Shown here piece by piece: positions 44,199-52,638 of a DNA stretch of 64,000 bases (position 1 is its first letter; every line of letters begins with the position of its first letter). Location: positions 1-64,000 of the forward strand of contig NZ_JABGBW010000003.1 of the NCBI RefSeq assembly GCF_014229965.1, read 5' to 3'. Origin of the DNA: Peptostreptococcus canis (lineage in GTDB: Bacteria > Bacillota > Clostridia > Peptostreptococcales > Peptostreptococcaceae). The notes under the pieces are model-generated. The model saw nothing but the letters and a program-made list of their open reading frames with translations, was not told the origin of the DNA and did no database searches. Made by a program: the position numbers and the translations under genes.

Positions 44199-44227
44199 AT
44201 TATAATTTTTACTTTCATTTTTGTCAA
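44199..44227 (-). promoter_or_regulatory. Consensus promoter of the deoR-GRE-fsa operon
   Basis: On the minus strand TTGACA (44222-44227) and TATAAT (44199-44204) are separated by 17 bases, a perfect sigma-A promoter. Transcription would start near 44192, inside the hexamer tract. An ACGAATGAAA motif sits just upstream (44234-44243) and recurs at 45429-45438. Confidence 0.85.
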
Positions 44228-44266
44228 TATCTACTTTCATTCGTAAATACAATATGTATTATATAG

Positions 44267-45193
44267 TTATTCTACTATAACTCCCGCATTTTTAAAAATC
44301 TGCGTATATTCCATAAATTCTTTATCATCTTTATGTAATTGTTTTATTCCTGCCAGTTCATATTCTTTATTCATTATTTTATATTTATTCTCCCCAAAAT
44401 TATGATATGGTAAAAGATTTATTTTATTTATCCCTAACATTTTTAACTTTTCTACAAATTGTTCAGCATCTTTTTTTGAATAATTAAAACCCGGTATTAC
44501 AGGTATCCTTCCAATTACCTCAAGATATTTCAAACCTGTGGCGTATTTTATATTTTCATATATTTTTTCTAACCCTACGCCCGTTACTTGATTACTTTTC
44601 TCGCTATCCCAATGTTTTATATCACATAAAAGCAAATCTAAATATTTCACAAATTCTTTAAATTTATAACTTGATGCATAACATGTCGTTTCAGCTGCTG
44701 TATGTATATTATCTAGCTTTAGTTTTTTCAATAATTCAATAGCAGCATCAGATTGAAGAAGCACCTCGCCACCCGAAAGTGTCACTCCTCCATTCGATTC
44801 CTCATAGAATGGAAGATCTTTAATTACTTCATCATATATTTCATCTACAAACATGTCATATCCCTCATATGAAACAGCATGATTCGGACATAGTTTCCTT
44901 ATTTCTTCCCCTTCTTCATATGTTATAGCTTTAAGTTTCATATATTCTCCCGCTAAATTTCTGTACGGTTTTTTCTTGTCATTTATAAATTCTACATTTT
45001 CATTAGTAGTGCACTTTTTACATCCAGTACATTTCTCGCTATCCCATACCATTTCTATATCATACTTTTGAGATTCAGGATTAGAGCACCAGGGACATCT
45101 CAATGGACATCCTTTAAAAAATACAACCGTTCTAATTCCGGGACCGTCATGTAAACTAAATTTTTGTATGTTAAATATCCTTGCTTTTTTCAT
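44267..45193 (-). CDS. Glycyl radical enzyme activating protein (radical SAM)
   Basis: A 308-residue radical SAM activase that abstracts hydrogen from the glycine of the partner enzyme. The 4Fe-4S cluster cysteines lie in FFKGCPLRCPWCSNPES (about 27-43), with the SAM-binding GGVTLSGGEVLLQ. The auxiliary ferredoxin insert is incomplete: CTGCKKC (about 55-61) has three cysteines, and the only later one in the insert is in RKLCPNHA. Ordinary activases of this type carry two full CxxCxxCxxxC motifs. It is expected to activate the GRE at 40799. It lies upstream of the deoR promoter, so its dose may differ from the enzyme's. Confidence 0.9.
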   Translation of the reverse strand: MKKARIFNIQKFSLHDGPGIRTVVFFKGCPLRCPWCSNPESQKYDIEMVWDSEKCTGCKKCTTNENVEFINDKKKPYRNLAGEYMKLKAITYEEGEEIRKLCPNHAVSYEGYDMFVDEIYDEVIKDLPFYEESNGGVTLSGGEVLLQSDAAIELLKKLKLDNIHTAAETTCYASSYKFKEFVKYLDLLLCDIKHWDSEKSNQVTGVGLEKIYENIKYATGLKYLEVIGRIPVIPGFNYSKKDAEQFVEKLKMLGINKINLLPYHNFGENKYKIMNKEYELAGIKQLHKDDKEFMEYTQIFKNAGVIVE

Positions 45194-45559
45194 ATATAAT
45201 TACCCTTTCTATATATCTATATTTATTATAGTACTCCAATATACTCATCTTCATAAAATCTGCCATTAAAACCCATAATACATTTTTTCAAAAACAGTCC
45301 ATCTATAACAAAAATTTTACAAAAGCAGTTATTTTTCAATGTATATTTTTCATAATAACTTCAGATTTAATAATAACATATTTTTCAAAAAATAGTAATA
45401 TTATTTTTGAATATATATATAATAACTTACGAATGAAACCTTGCCCAAAAAATATATTCATTTTTACCTATTATTGTAAACCTATTGTTTTTATAGGTTT
45501 ACAAATATCCTTCTATATGGTAAACTATTTTTATCAATTTGAGAGGAGAAAAAAAATAT
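45194..45559. other. Divergent promoter region, activase and bioY
   Basis: It holds the BirA-like operator for bioY (45474-45504), an ACGAATGAAA motif (45429-45438) shared with the deoR promoter region, and AT-rich sequence. No gene was found. Confidence 0.5.
45474..45504. promoter_or_regulatory. BirA operator upstream of bioY
   Basis: TTGTAAACCTAT (45474-45485) and ATAGGTTTACAA (45493-45504) are perfect inverted repeats. BirA operators in Firmicutes have the form TTGTTAACC, a spacer of about 14-16 bases, then GGTTAACAA; here the conserved arms are 13 bases apart. The right arm overlaps the bioY -35 (TTTACA 45499-45504), with TAAACT 17 bases further. Biotin should repress bioY. Confidence 0.8.
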
Positions 45560-46156
45560 ATGGAAAAAATGGGTACTGTTAATAACAATTCAACTAATAC
45601 CAATAGAAAAAAGTTCCTTGATACAAAAACTATGATTATGTGTTCATTATTTACTGCTCTAGTAGCAATTGGTGCTTTTATAAGAATACCGCTTCCGGTC
45701 ACGGTTTTTACGATGCAATTTATCTTTGTACTATTATCCGGACTATTACTTGGATCAAAAAGGGGAGCTCTGTCATGTTTATTGTATGTAGTAATAGGAT
45801 TAATTGGATTTCCAGTATTTTCAGAAGGTGGCGGATTGGGGTATATACTTAAGCCTACATTCGGATATTTATTTGCATTTATAATAACTTCATACGTTGT
45901 AGGTTTTCTTAGAGAAAAAGTTGGAACTGAATCTGTATTAAAATTATTTTTTATCGCATTATTAGGTATGATAATAACATATGCTATAGGTACAGTTTAT
46001 ACTTATATTATATTAAAATATGTAGTAGGTAATCCAATACCTTATCACGCATGCCTGATTAGTTTATTCCCATTTGCCTTTGCAAAAGATATATTCAGTT
46101 GTCTTATATCTGCAATAGCCACTACAAAATTAGCAAATCATATAAAATTTGACTAA
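45560..46156 (+). CDS. bioY: Biotin transporter S component BioY
   Basis: The substrate-binding membrane subunit (198 residues, about six helices) of an ECF biotin importer. Family blocks are VFTMQFIFVLLSGLLLGSKRGALS and GFPVFSEGGGLGYILKPTFGYL. No bioABDF genes are in the window, so uptake may be the main biotin source. Start ATG 45560 follows GAGAGGAG with an A-rich spacer. It is controlled by the BirA operator in front and needs a general ECF energy module encoded elsewhere. Confidence 0.94.
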   Translation: MEKMGTVNNNSTNTNRKKFLDTKTMIMCSLFTALVAIGAFIRIPLPVTVFTMQFIFVLLSGLLLGSKRGALSCLLYVVIGLIGFPVFSEGGGLGYILKPTFGYLFAFIITSYVVGFLREKVGTESVLKLFFIALLGMIITYAIGTVYTYIILKYVVGNPIPYHACLISLFPFAFAKDIFSCLISAIATTKLANHIKFD

Positions 46157-46176
46157 TTATCTTTTATTGAAAAAAT

Positions 46177-46227
46177 AAAAAGACTCATAAAATTCGATAT
46201 ACAAAATCGACACTTATGAGTCTTTTT
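46177..46227. terminator. Bidirectional terminator between bioY and ybaK
   Basis: AAAAAGACTCATAA (46177-46190) and TTATGAGTCTTTTT (46214-46227) form a 14-bp stem with T-rich tails on both strands. The genes converge on it. Confidence 0.85.
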
Positions 46228-46230
46228 TAT

Positions 46231-46698
46231 TTAATAACTACATACATCTATCCATGCTATTGCAGATGAATATTTCTCAAGTTCTTCCATATTTAATTCT
46301 ATAGCCGAGTTTGAAGAGCCACAAGCAGGAAATACCGTTTCAAATCTCTTTAATGACTCATCTAAATATACTTTCACACCATCATTTATGGCAAATGGAC
46401 AAACTCCACCAACAGAATGACCTATTTCAGCTTGTACCTCATCAAATCCGAGCATCTTTGCTTTACACCCGAAAAGTGATTTATATTTTTTGTTTTCCAC
46501 TCTTGCATCACCGGCAGCAACTATCAATATGACACTTGAATCTTTTAGCCTATATGATAAAGTCTTGGCTATTCTCTCTGGCTTAGTTCCAACCGCTACC
46601 GCAGCTAATTCTACAGTTGCACTTGAAGTTTCAAATTCAAGAATTTTATCTTCTATACCATATTCTTTAAAAAATGCTTTAACTTTTTCAACAGACAT
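46231..46698 (-). CDS. ybaK: YbaK/ProX-type aminoacyl-tRNA deacylase
   Basis: A 155-residue editing-type protein that removes mischarged amino acids from tRNA (Cys-tRNAPro and relatives). It has the YbaK fold: TSSATVELAAVAVGTKPERIAKTL, then ILIVAAGDARVENKKYK and IGHSVGGVCPFAI near the active site. The conserved lysine and GG[V/I]-P block are present. GGGAGGATGATG precedes ATG 46698. Cytoplasmic, between the bioY terminator and the YjiH-type gene. Confidence 0.88.
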   Translation of the reverse strand: MSVEKVKAFFKEYGIEDKILEFETSSATVELAAVAVGTKPERIAKTLSYRLKDSSVILIVAAGDARVENKKYKSLFGCKAKMLGFDEVQAEIGHSVGGVCPFAINDGVKVYLDESLKRFETVFPACGSSNSAIELNMEELEKYSSAIAWIDVCSY

Positions 46699-46726
46699 TT
46701 CATCATCCTCCCAATTTTTCTATTTT

Positions 46727-48094
46727 TTATAAATGCAATATAAATCTAGCTACCAAAGTAACTACTACTAACGATATTACTGTTCTTTCCAAAAATATTA
46801 TAAATATTTCATGTAATCTAATAGGAATTTTAGAGCCTATTATCAATGCCCCTACTTCACTCATATATATTAACTGTGTTACTGATACAGTCGCTATTAC
46901 AAATCTTGTTATTTCACTTTTTATTTCATTACTTGCTATTATTGATGGTATAAACATATCAGTAAAACCAACCAACATAGTTTTAGATGCAGATACCGGC
47001 TCAGGTAGTTTTAAGAGTTCCAGAAGAGGTATAAATGGTTTACCAATTATTTCAAATACAGGTGTATAGTTTGAAATAACAAGTGCTATCGTACCAAAAG
47101 CCATAACAACCGGTAATACGGCTAACCACATATCCAAAGCATTTTTAATTCCATTTTTCATAAATTCGCCTATTCCTTTGTGACTTTCAGCCTTTGTAAT
47201 TGCCTGAGATAGTGCCCAGCTAAAATATGTTTCTCCCTCTGGAATACTTTCATCCAAAGCTGTTCCATAATTTATGTAATTATCTTTCTTTAAAGATAAA
47301 GGCGGTATTCGCGGTACAATTATTGCACAAATTACGCCTACAAAGCAAATTGTCAAATAATATGGTACAAAAAGATTTGCCAGATTCACCTGTTTTAGTA
47401 CTATAAGCGAAAATGTAATAGAAACAGCAGAAAATGTAGTAGAGATAACCGCAGCTTCTCTTTCAGAATAAAAACCTTCTTCATACTGCTTTGAAGTAAG
47501 CATTACACCAAGAGTCCCATCTCCTAGCCAGGATGTAAAACAATCTACTGCAGATCTCCCGGGTAACGTAAAAACAGGTCTCATAAATTTTGCCAGTAAT
47601 GTCCCAACAAATTCCAACAAACCAAAATCAAGTAAAAGCGGAAGTAATAATCCAGCAAATACAAATATAACTATTAAAGTTGTAAGAAGATCATTTAAAA
47701 TAAAATTACCTGTGTCACCGGAAATTATATATTCCGGACCTATCTTAAAAAAGCACATCACTACAAAAATCGATGCAAATATTCTCGTTACAAACCACAC
47801 CGGAGATATATTAAATAGGCTTCCACCATAAGATGTTTTTGGCATATATATCTTAAACTTAACCAATAATGCTCCTATGGTTGATATCAATATAATTGCT
47901 AATATAAGTACGGGTAATATATCTCCTATATTATTTTGAATAAATGATGCTATATAAGCTATTGGGATTGTTATTTTATCCTGATTTATTTCAGGATCAA
48001 ACTCTTTTATAGGCAACATAAATATTATTATACCAATCAAAGATGGTATAATAAATTTGAGTATATTGCCGATAGAATATGACTTTCTTTTCAT
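46727..48094 (-). CDS. YjiH-family nucleoside-gate membrane protein
   Basis: A 455-residue polytopic membrane protein with about eleven helices and a Gate domain. Recognisable blocks are VDCFTSWLGDGTLGVMLTSKQYEEGFYSEREAAVIS, ALDMWLAVLPVVMAFGTIAL and TMLVGFTDMFIPSIIA. YjiH-family proteins are related to spore maturation SpmA/SpmB and nucleoside transporters; the substrate is unknown. The start ATG 48094 is chosen because an upstream open frame overlaps the next gene and has no ribosome site; AAAGGAGTG lies 14 bases away. It is probably one transcript with the membrane protein at 48150. Confidence 0.82.
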   Translation of the reverse strand: MKRKSYSIGNILKFIIPSLIGIIIFMLPIKEFDPEINQDKITIPIAYIASFIQNNIGDILPVLILAIILISTIGALLVKFKIYMPKTSYGGSLFNISPVWFVTRIFASIFVVMCFFKIGPEYIISGDTGNFILNDLLTTLIVIFVFAGLLLPLLLDFGLLEFVGTLLAKFMRPVFTLPGRSAVDCFTSWLGDGTLGVMLTSKQYEEGFYSEREAAVISTTFSAVSITFSLIVLKQVNLANLFVPYYLTICFVGVICAIIVPRIPPLSLKKDNYINYGTALDESIPEGETYFSWALSQAITKAESHKGIGEFMKNGIKNALDMWLAVLPVVMAFGTIALVISNYTPVFEIIGKPFIPLLELLKLPEPVSASKTMLVGFTDMFIPSIIASNEIKSEITRFVIATVSVTQLIYMSEVGALIIGSKIPIRLHEIFIIFLERTVISLVVVTLVARFILHL

Positions 48095-48149
48095 TTTTCC
48101 ACTAAACACTCCTTTATAAATAATCAAAATTTTATAATATAAGATGAAC

Positions 48150-48590
48150 TTAAATAAGTTCATCTTTTATCTCTTTATTTTCATCTGTCGAATCTGTTTT
48201 CCTATTGTCTAATAGGTATTTCTTAATTAAGAATAGACCACCAATTGCAATAACACCAAGAAATATTTCAACCATGCCATTATGTTTCGGTATTAAAAGC
48301 ATCTTTCTCGCAATTCCATATAATAATACTTCTAAAAATGCTGTTTGCTTATGTAAAGACAACATTACCGCTATTTCCACACCTATGACAAGTAGAAGTA
48401 TCTGTGCAAATATAGCATTAATTTGTACATAGTCGATTGGTTGATTGAAATTAACTATATATGTAGAGAAGATTATTCTTAATGTATCTATAATACCTAA
48501 AAAAACTGCCAAAAGAATAACTAAAGATAGAATCATTTCTAAAAAATATGAGACTTTTAATACAATTTTTTGTTTTTCTTTCTTATCCAT
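48150..48590 (-). CDS. PsiE-like small membrane protein
   Basis: A 146-residue protein with four membrane helices and a charged C-terminal tail. It resembles the PsiE (phosphate-starvation-inducible) family in its pattern VEIAVMLSLHKQTAFLEVLLYG and KMLLIPKHNGMVEIFLGVIAI, but the match is from memory and weak. Its role is unknown. It lies 55 bases upstream of the YjiH-type gene and probably forms an operon with it. Confidence 0.5.
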   Translation of the reverse strand: MDKKEKQKIVLKVSYFLEMILSLVILLAVFLGIIDTLRIIFSTYIVNFNQPIDYVQINAIFAQILLLVIGVEIAVMLSLHKQTAFLEVLLYGIARKMLLIPKHNGMVEIFLGVIAIGGLFLIKKYLLDNRKTDSTDENKEIKDELI

Positions 48591-48780
48591 ACTATCTCTC
48601 CTTAATATTTATCCTTTCCAATAGATTTCTTATTTCAAATATCAAAAAATATTTGATAATAAATTTTTATTCTTATTTTTATAATATATATAGGTAATAT
48701 AATTTATATATATAATATAATCCGTATAAAAAATATAATCTATATCTGTAATATAAATTATATCATCTCAAACAAATAAA

Positions 48781-48806
48781 ATACAAGTTCTGATTAAGAA
48801 CTTGCA
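48781..48806 (-). terminator. Terminator of the Cof-type HAD gene
   Basis: ACAAGTTCT (48783-48791) and AGAACTTG (48797-48804) pair around a 5-base loop, followed on the minus strand by TATTTTATTTG. Confidence 0.75.
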
Positions 48807-48824
48807 TTTTTATTTAGATTTTCA

Positions 48825-49610
48825 CTAAATAATATTAAATTTTTCCAATGCAAGTTTTATACCATCGTTGTCAACATCTTCTGTCACATGATCTGCACAG
48901 TTTTTAACTTTGTCACTTGCATTTCCCATAGCTATACCAAAACCTACATATTCAAGCATATCAATATCGTTTCCACCATCTCCAAATGCCATACACTCAT
49001 TTTTACTAATACCTAATTTTCCAATAATCTTGCTTATTCCTTTGGCTTTTCCACCATCTTCCGGCATTATATCCATAAATAAAGGATTCCATCTGGCCCC
49101 TTTACATCCTGGTGCATTTTTAAAAAAATCTTCTTCTTCCTGATTATTTATATATGCGCACATTTGATAGATTTCTTTGTTCAATATTTCCTCACTTGTT
49201 ATAGGCTTTGAGTCGGGAGCTGTTGAACCCAGAAATTCCCTTAATTCCAAAACTCTTTCATTAACTCTATTAATATATATGTCCTTATCATCCAAAAATT
49301 CGCACGCTAAATTTTTTTCGTCAAGATATGATATTAATTTTTTCAATCCTTTTTTCGCAATTTTTTCCTTGTGAACTACTTCATCATTAAGAACACAGTA
49401 CTGTCCGTTTATTAATACATAACCATCGAAATCAAATTCGACCAACTTTTTAATCTTATCTAATAATATTGGAGATCTACCTGTTGCTAGAAATAATTTT
49501 ATCCCCTTCTCCTTTAATTTTTGTAAGGATTCCCTAGTGCTTTTAGGTACCTTATGGGTATCAAAACTTACTAGTGTACCATCAATATCAAAAAATATTG
49601 CCTTAACCAT
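48825..49610 (-). CDS. Cof-type HAD-IIB phosphatase
   Basis: A 261-residue cytoplasmic sugar-phosphate phosphatase-like protein. Motif I is AIFFDIDGTLVSFD (about 4-17), motif II LFLATGRS, and motif IV MAFGDGGNDIDMLEY at the C-terminal half. The large cap between motifs II and III (about 80-180) marks subfamily IIB. The substrate is unknown. ATG 49610 has TGGAGGTAGT in front. It is a single gene. Confidence 0.9.
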   Translation of the reverse strand: MVKAIFFDIDGTLVSFDTHKVPKSTRESLQKLKEKGIKLFLATGRSPILLDKIKKLVEFDFDGYVLINGQYCVLNDEVVHKEKIAKKGLKKLISYLDEKNLACEFLDDKDIYINRVNERVLELREFLGSTAPDSKPITSEEILNKEIYQMCAYINNQEEEDFFKNAPGCKGARWNPLFMDIMPEDGGKAKGISKIIGKLGISKNECMAFGDGGNDIDMLEYVGFGIAMGNASDKVKNCADHVTEDVDNDGIKLALEKFNII

Positions 49611-49742
49611 AACTACCTCCATTTTTATTTTAAACGCTATATCTTCTAATTTTACATGCCATATATTTCAATTATATATTCTATTATTTGTTCTTTCCAA
49701 AACAAAATAATACTATTTTATATTAACTACCCTTTAAATTTA

Positions 49743-50450
49743 TTACTTTTTTGACTTTCTATATCCGGCCTTTATAGCCTGATCTTCATTTTTAAAAATC
49801 ACCTTATTTTTATCACTTACACTATTGTATGAGCTTTGATCAGATGTATGATATATCTTACTTTTTTTATTGCCTATGACCTTATTGGATTTATTATTTG
49901 CCGGGTTTCCTATCCGACTTGGTTCTTTCCACATCCCTGTTTTATTTTTATATGCATTTTTCTGAAGTTTTCTAAATAAATCAGTATATTTTACATCAGG
50001 TGGATAAGTCACAAGTTGTCCATATCCATCTTTAATTAATTTAGCATTATACATATACATAATAACTTCTTTTTCAGACGGATTTGTAGATGGTTTCTTT
50101 AACCAAATATATCGAAGCAATCTATTATATTTATCTGTATCTGATACATCTCTTTGTAAATAAACGACCTTATTTGAAAGCTGCTTTTTAGTATAACTGC
50201 TTGCTTCCTGTCCATAATACATAACCGGTTTTTTAGGATGTACAGTTTCCGGAGTATCCACACCTATCATTCTAACAGTCTTCTTATTTCCATTAATATT
50301 TACCTTTATAGTATCTCCATCAACTACTTTGATTACTTTTGCTTTTTCGCAACTCACTTGCCCGGTTTCAGAATCAACAACATAAGAATTTGATATTGAA
50401 ATGATTAACACCGCTGACAATAAATATGCCATCATTTTTTTAAAATTCAT
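49743..50450 (-). CDS. Secreted thermonuclease-like nuclease
   Basis: A 235-residue extracellular nuclease of the staphylococcal nuclease (SNase) family. A signal peptide (about 1-27) is followed by the SNase barrel (40-175). The catalytic patches are VVDGDTIKVNING, VRMIGVDTPETVHP and RDVSDTDKYNRLLRYIW, holding the calcium-binding aspartates, arginine and glutamate. The C-terminus (about 195-235, KSKIYHTSDQSSYNSVSDKN with EDQAIKAGYRKSK) resembles an Ada-like metal-binding add-on lacking the cysteines. It may digest extracellular DNA for nutrition or biofilm remodelling. Confidence 0.88.
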   Translation of the reverse strand: MNFKKMMAYLLSAVLIISISNSYVVDSETGQVSCEKAKVIKVVDGDTIKVNINGNKKTVRMIGVDTPETVHPKKPVMYYGQEASSYTKKQLSNKVVYLQRDVSDTDKYNRLLRYIWLKKPSTNPSEKEVIMYMYNAKLIKDGYGQLVTYPPDVKYTDLFRKLQKNAYKNKTGMWKEPSRIGNPANNKSNKVIGNKKSKIYHTSDQSSYNSVSDKNKVIFKNEDQAIKAGYRKSKK

Positions 50451-50489
50451 GGATTTCCTCCTAATCGCTTTTTTTATAAAATAATTTAT

Positions 50490-51860
50490 CTATACCGTAT
50501 AATTTGCTTCATCAAATCCCTTTATAAATTTTAAAAAGAATATTAAAGTTATTAATGCGGATAAAAAATCAGCAAAAGGAGCTGCAAATAATATTCCATT
50601 TAATTTCCATATTCTGGAAAATGCTATAATCGCCGGTATAAGAAATATAATTTGTCTCGTCAATGTAAGAAACATGGCTTTTTTCGCTTTTCCAATAGCT
50701 TGAAAAAAATTAGCTGCTACAATTTGGAATCCTGCTAAAGGTATGCATAAAAACCATATTTTCATAGCATATGTACCAAATTCAAGTAACTTTTCATCTC
50801 TATTAAACATTGCAACGAGTAGATCAGGTATTGCATGAGACAAAATAAATCCAAGTATAGATATAATTGTTGCCGTAATAATGCCAAGTTTTACAGCTTC
50901 TTTCACTCTATCAATTTTCTTTGCGCCATAGTTAAAACTAACTATCGGTTGTAACCCTTGATTTACGCCTACAATTGGAAGTATCAGCAAAGTTTGAACG
51001 CTATTTACTATTCCCATTGCAGAAACTGCAATATCGCCACCATACTTTAATAATGAAGAATTTAAAGTAAGAAGCAATACAGAATTTGCCAATTGCAATA
51101 AAAATCCCGGCATTCCAAGTATAAATACATTTTTAGTTATATTTGATTCTAATTTCATATTTTTAAATGTTATTAAATGTTCAGAGTCTTTTCTTATAAA
51201 ATTATATAATCCCCAAGACATAGAAAATAATTGAGAAATAATAGTAGCAAGAGCTGCACCGGTCATTCCCATTCTTAATAGAAATATAAAGATTGGATCT
51301 AAAATAATATTTATTCCTGCACCTAAAAACATAGTTACCATGGCTAGTTTTGGTCTACCGCTTGCCCTTAAAAAATGATTAGTCCCCATACCCAATATTA
51401 AAAAAGGAGACCCTATAAAAATAATCCTCATATAATCTCTTGATAAAGGAAGTATAGAAGTGCTTGCTCCAAATAGTACTAGTAACCTGTCCAGAAATAA
51501 TTCTCCTATTATTAATATGGTAAAAGAAAGTATAAGCATTAAAGTCGTTGTATTTCCTAATATTTTATCGGCTTTTTTCTTATCACTTTTTCCTAAATTT
51601 ATCGAAAACATTGTAGCTCCACCCTGTCCCAATAAAATTCCTATGGACATCATCACTATCATAGCAGGAAAACAAATTGTAATAGCCGCAAGTCCATTAG
51701 CACCCAAGTCCGGACTATTACCGATGAACATTCTATCCACAATATTGTATAGAGCATTTACCGTCATACCTATTATGGCCGGAACAGAAAATTTATATAA
51801 AAGTTTTGAAATTTTTTCTGTTTCCAAAGGATTATATGACCTTTCCATATTTTTTATCAA
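50490..51860 (-). CDS. MATE family exporter
   Basis: A 456-residue multidrug and toxic compound exporter with about twelve membrane helices. Typical blocks are ALYNIVDRMFIGNSPDLGANGLAAI, GQGGATMFSINLGK and GVNQGLQPIVSFNYGAKKIDRV. It is distinct from the other MATE gene at 35445 (different halves and signatures), so not a recent duplicate. It starts at TTG 51860, with GAGGTGATATA in front. Promoter at 52015-52042. Confidence 0.92.
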   Translation of the reverse strand: MIKNMERSYNPLETEKISKLLYKFSVPAIIGMTVNALYNIVDRMFIGNSPDLGANGLAAITICFPAMIVMMSIGILLGQGGATMFSINLGKSDKKKADKILGNTTTLMLILSFTILIIGELFLDRLLVLFGASTSILPLSRDYMRIIFIGSPFLILGMGTNHFLRASGRPKLAMVTMFLGAGINIILDPIFIFLLRMGMTGAALATIISQLFSMSWGLYNFIRKDSEHLITFKNMKLESNITKNVFILGMPGFLLQLANSVLLLTLNSSLLKYGGDIAVSAMGIVNSVQTLLILPIVGVNQGLQPIVSFNYGAKKIDRVKEAVKLGIITATIISILGFILSHAIPDLLVAMFNRDEKLLEFGTYAMKIWFLCIPLAGFQIVAANFFQAIGKAKKAMFLTLTRQIIFLIPAIIAFSRIWKLNGILFAAPFADFLSALITLIFFLKFIKGFDEANYTV

Positions 51861-52014
51861 TATATCACCTCATTCATTAAATTCAAATATTGTAACTAAC
51901 TTTAAGCTGCCAATTTAAAAATCAATATTTTTTTGATCAATCTAAAAATATATATTTCTAAATTTTTTCAAACTTAAAAAAAATTTTTAATTTATAAGTC
52001 AGTTCCATCTTTTT

Positions 52015-52042
52015 ATATTACTACATATTTTTATCTTGTCAA
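52015..52042 (-). promoter_or_regulatory. Promoter of the MATE gene
   Basis: TTGACA (52037-52042) and TAATAT (52015-52020) on the minus strand are spaced by 16 bases. The start would be near 52008, with a leader of about 150 bases. Confidence 0.7.
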
Positions 52043-52143
52043 TGTATTTGAAGGGAATTTCTATAAAACCTCTTATAAAATTCGTAAAATAGATTATTAT
52101 ATTTTATACAAAAAAAAGAATTAAACAAAACACCCTTCACTAA

Positions 52144-52175
52144 AATAGCGATTAAGTGTATTGCTTAATTCTATT
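52144..52175 (-). terminator. Possible terminator of the pil operon
   Basis: AATAG (52144-52148) and ATTAAG (52151-52156) pair with CTTAAT (52164-52169) and CTATT (52171-52175) with small bulges, followed on the minus strand by TTAGTG. The tail is weak. Confidence 0.4.
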
Positions 52176-52210
52176 ATTCCCTTATCAACTATGTAATGGC
52201 CATATTTTTA

Positions 52211-52627
52211 TCAACATAATTCCAGTTGTATAAAAAAACTACTATACTGATTCTCTTTTTTATATTCTATACTGTTTATCACAATTTTGCCACCATATGA
52301 ATCCAGTAATTTCATTATTTCATTTAATCTGTTTTCTTTTGCGTTTATTTGAAGAGAGTAAAAACATCCTTCATCATTTTCTCTTTTTATAATTTTTGCG
52401 GTATTAAATTTACTATAGATATGTTCGTAAAGTGCTATTTGCTTTTTTAGAGATACCCTTTTTACAATTTTATTGGTTTCTGTATTATGAACTCTTGATT
52501 TTTCAATATTACTCTTTATATTTTCTTTTTTTTGATCTATATTACTATTTATCTTTAAATAAAATAATAAAGGAACAGCAAATAGAATTAATATAATCAA
52601 TATTTTTTCTTTTTTTCTAGTGTTCAT
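52211..52627 (-). CDS. PilO-like type IV pilus assembly protein
   Basis: A 138-residue protein with an N-terminal membrane helix (about 8-25), a coiled-coil segment (about 28-75) and an alpha/beta domain (SLQINAKENRLNEIMKLL to YSSFFIQLEL). This topology and its place after the PilM-PilN gene match PilO, which forms the inner-membrane platform with PilM and PilN. It is short compared with most PilO. AAAGGATATTT precedes ATG 52627. Last gene of the pil operon. Confidence 0.7.
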   Translation of the reverse strand: MNTRKKEKILIILILFAVPLLFYLKINSNIDQKKENIKSNIEKSRVHNTETNKIVKRVSLKKQIALYEHIYSKFNTAKIIKRENDEGCFYSLQINAKENRLNEIMKLLDSYGGKIVINSIEYKKENQYSSFFIQLELC

Positions 52628-52638
52628 AAATATCCTTT

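Larger units (their letters stand above)
51861..52210. other. Leader of the MATE gene and pil operon end
   Basis: It holds the MATE promoter (52015-52042), a leader of about 150 bases and a possible terminator hairpin (52144-52175) of the pil operon. No gene was seen. Confidence 0.55.
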
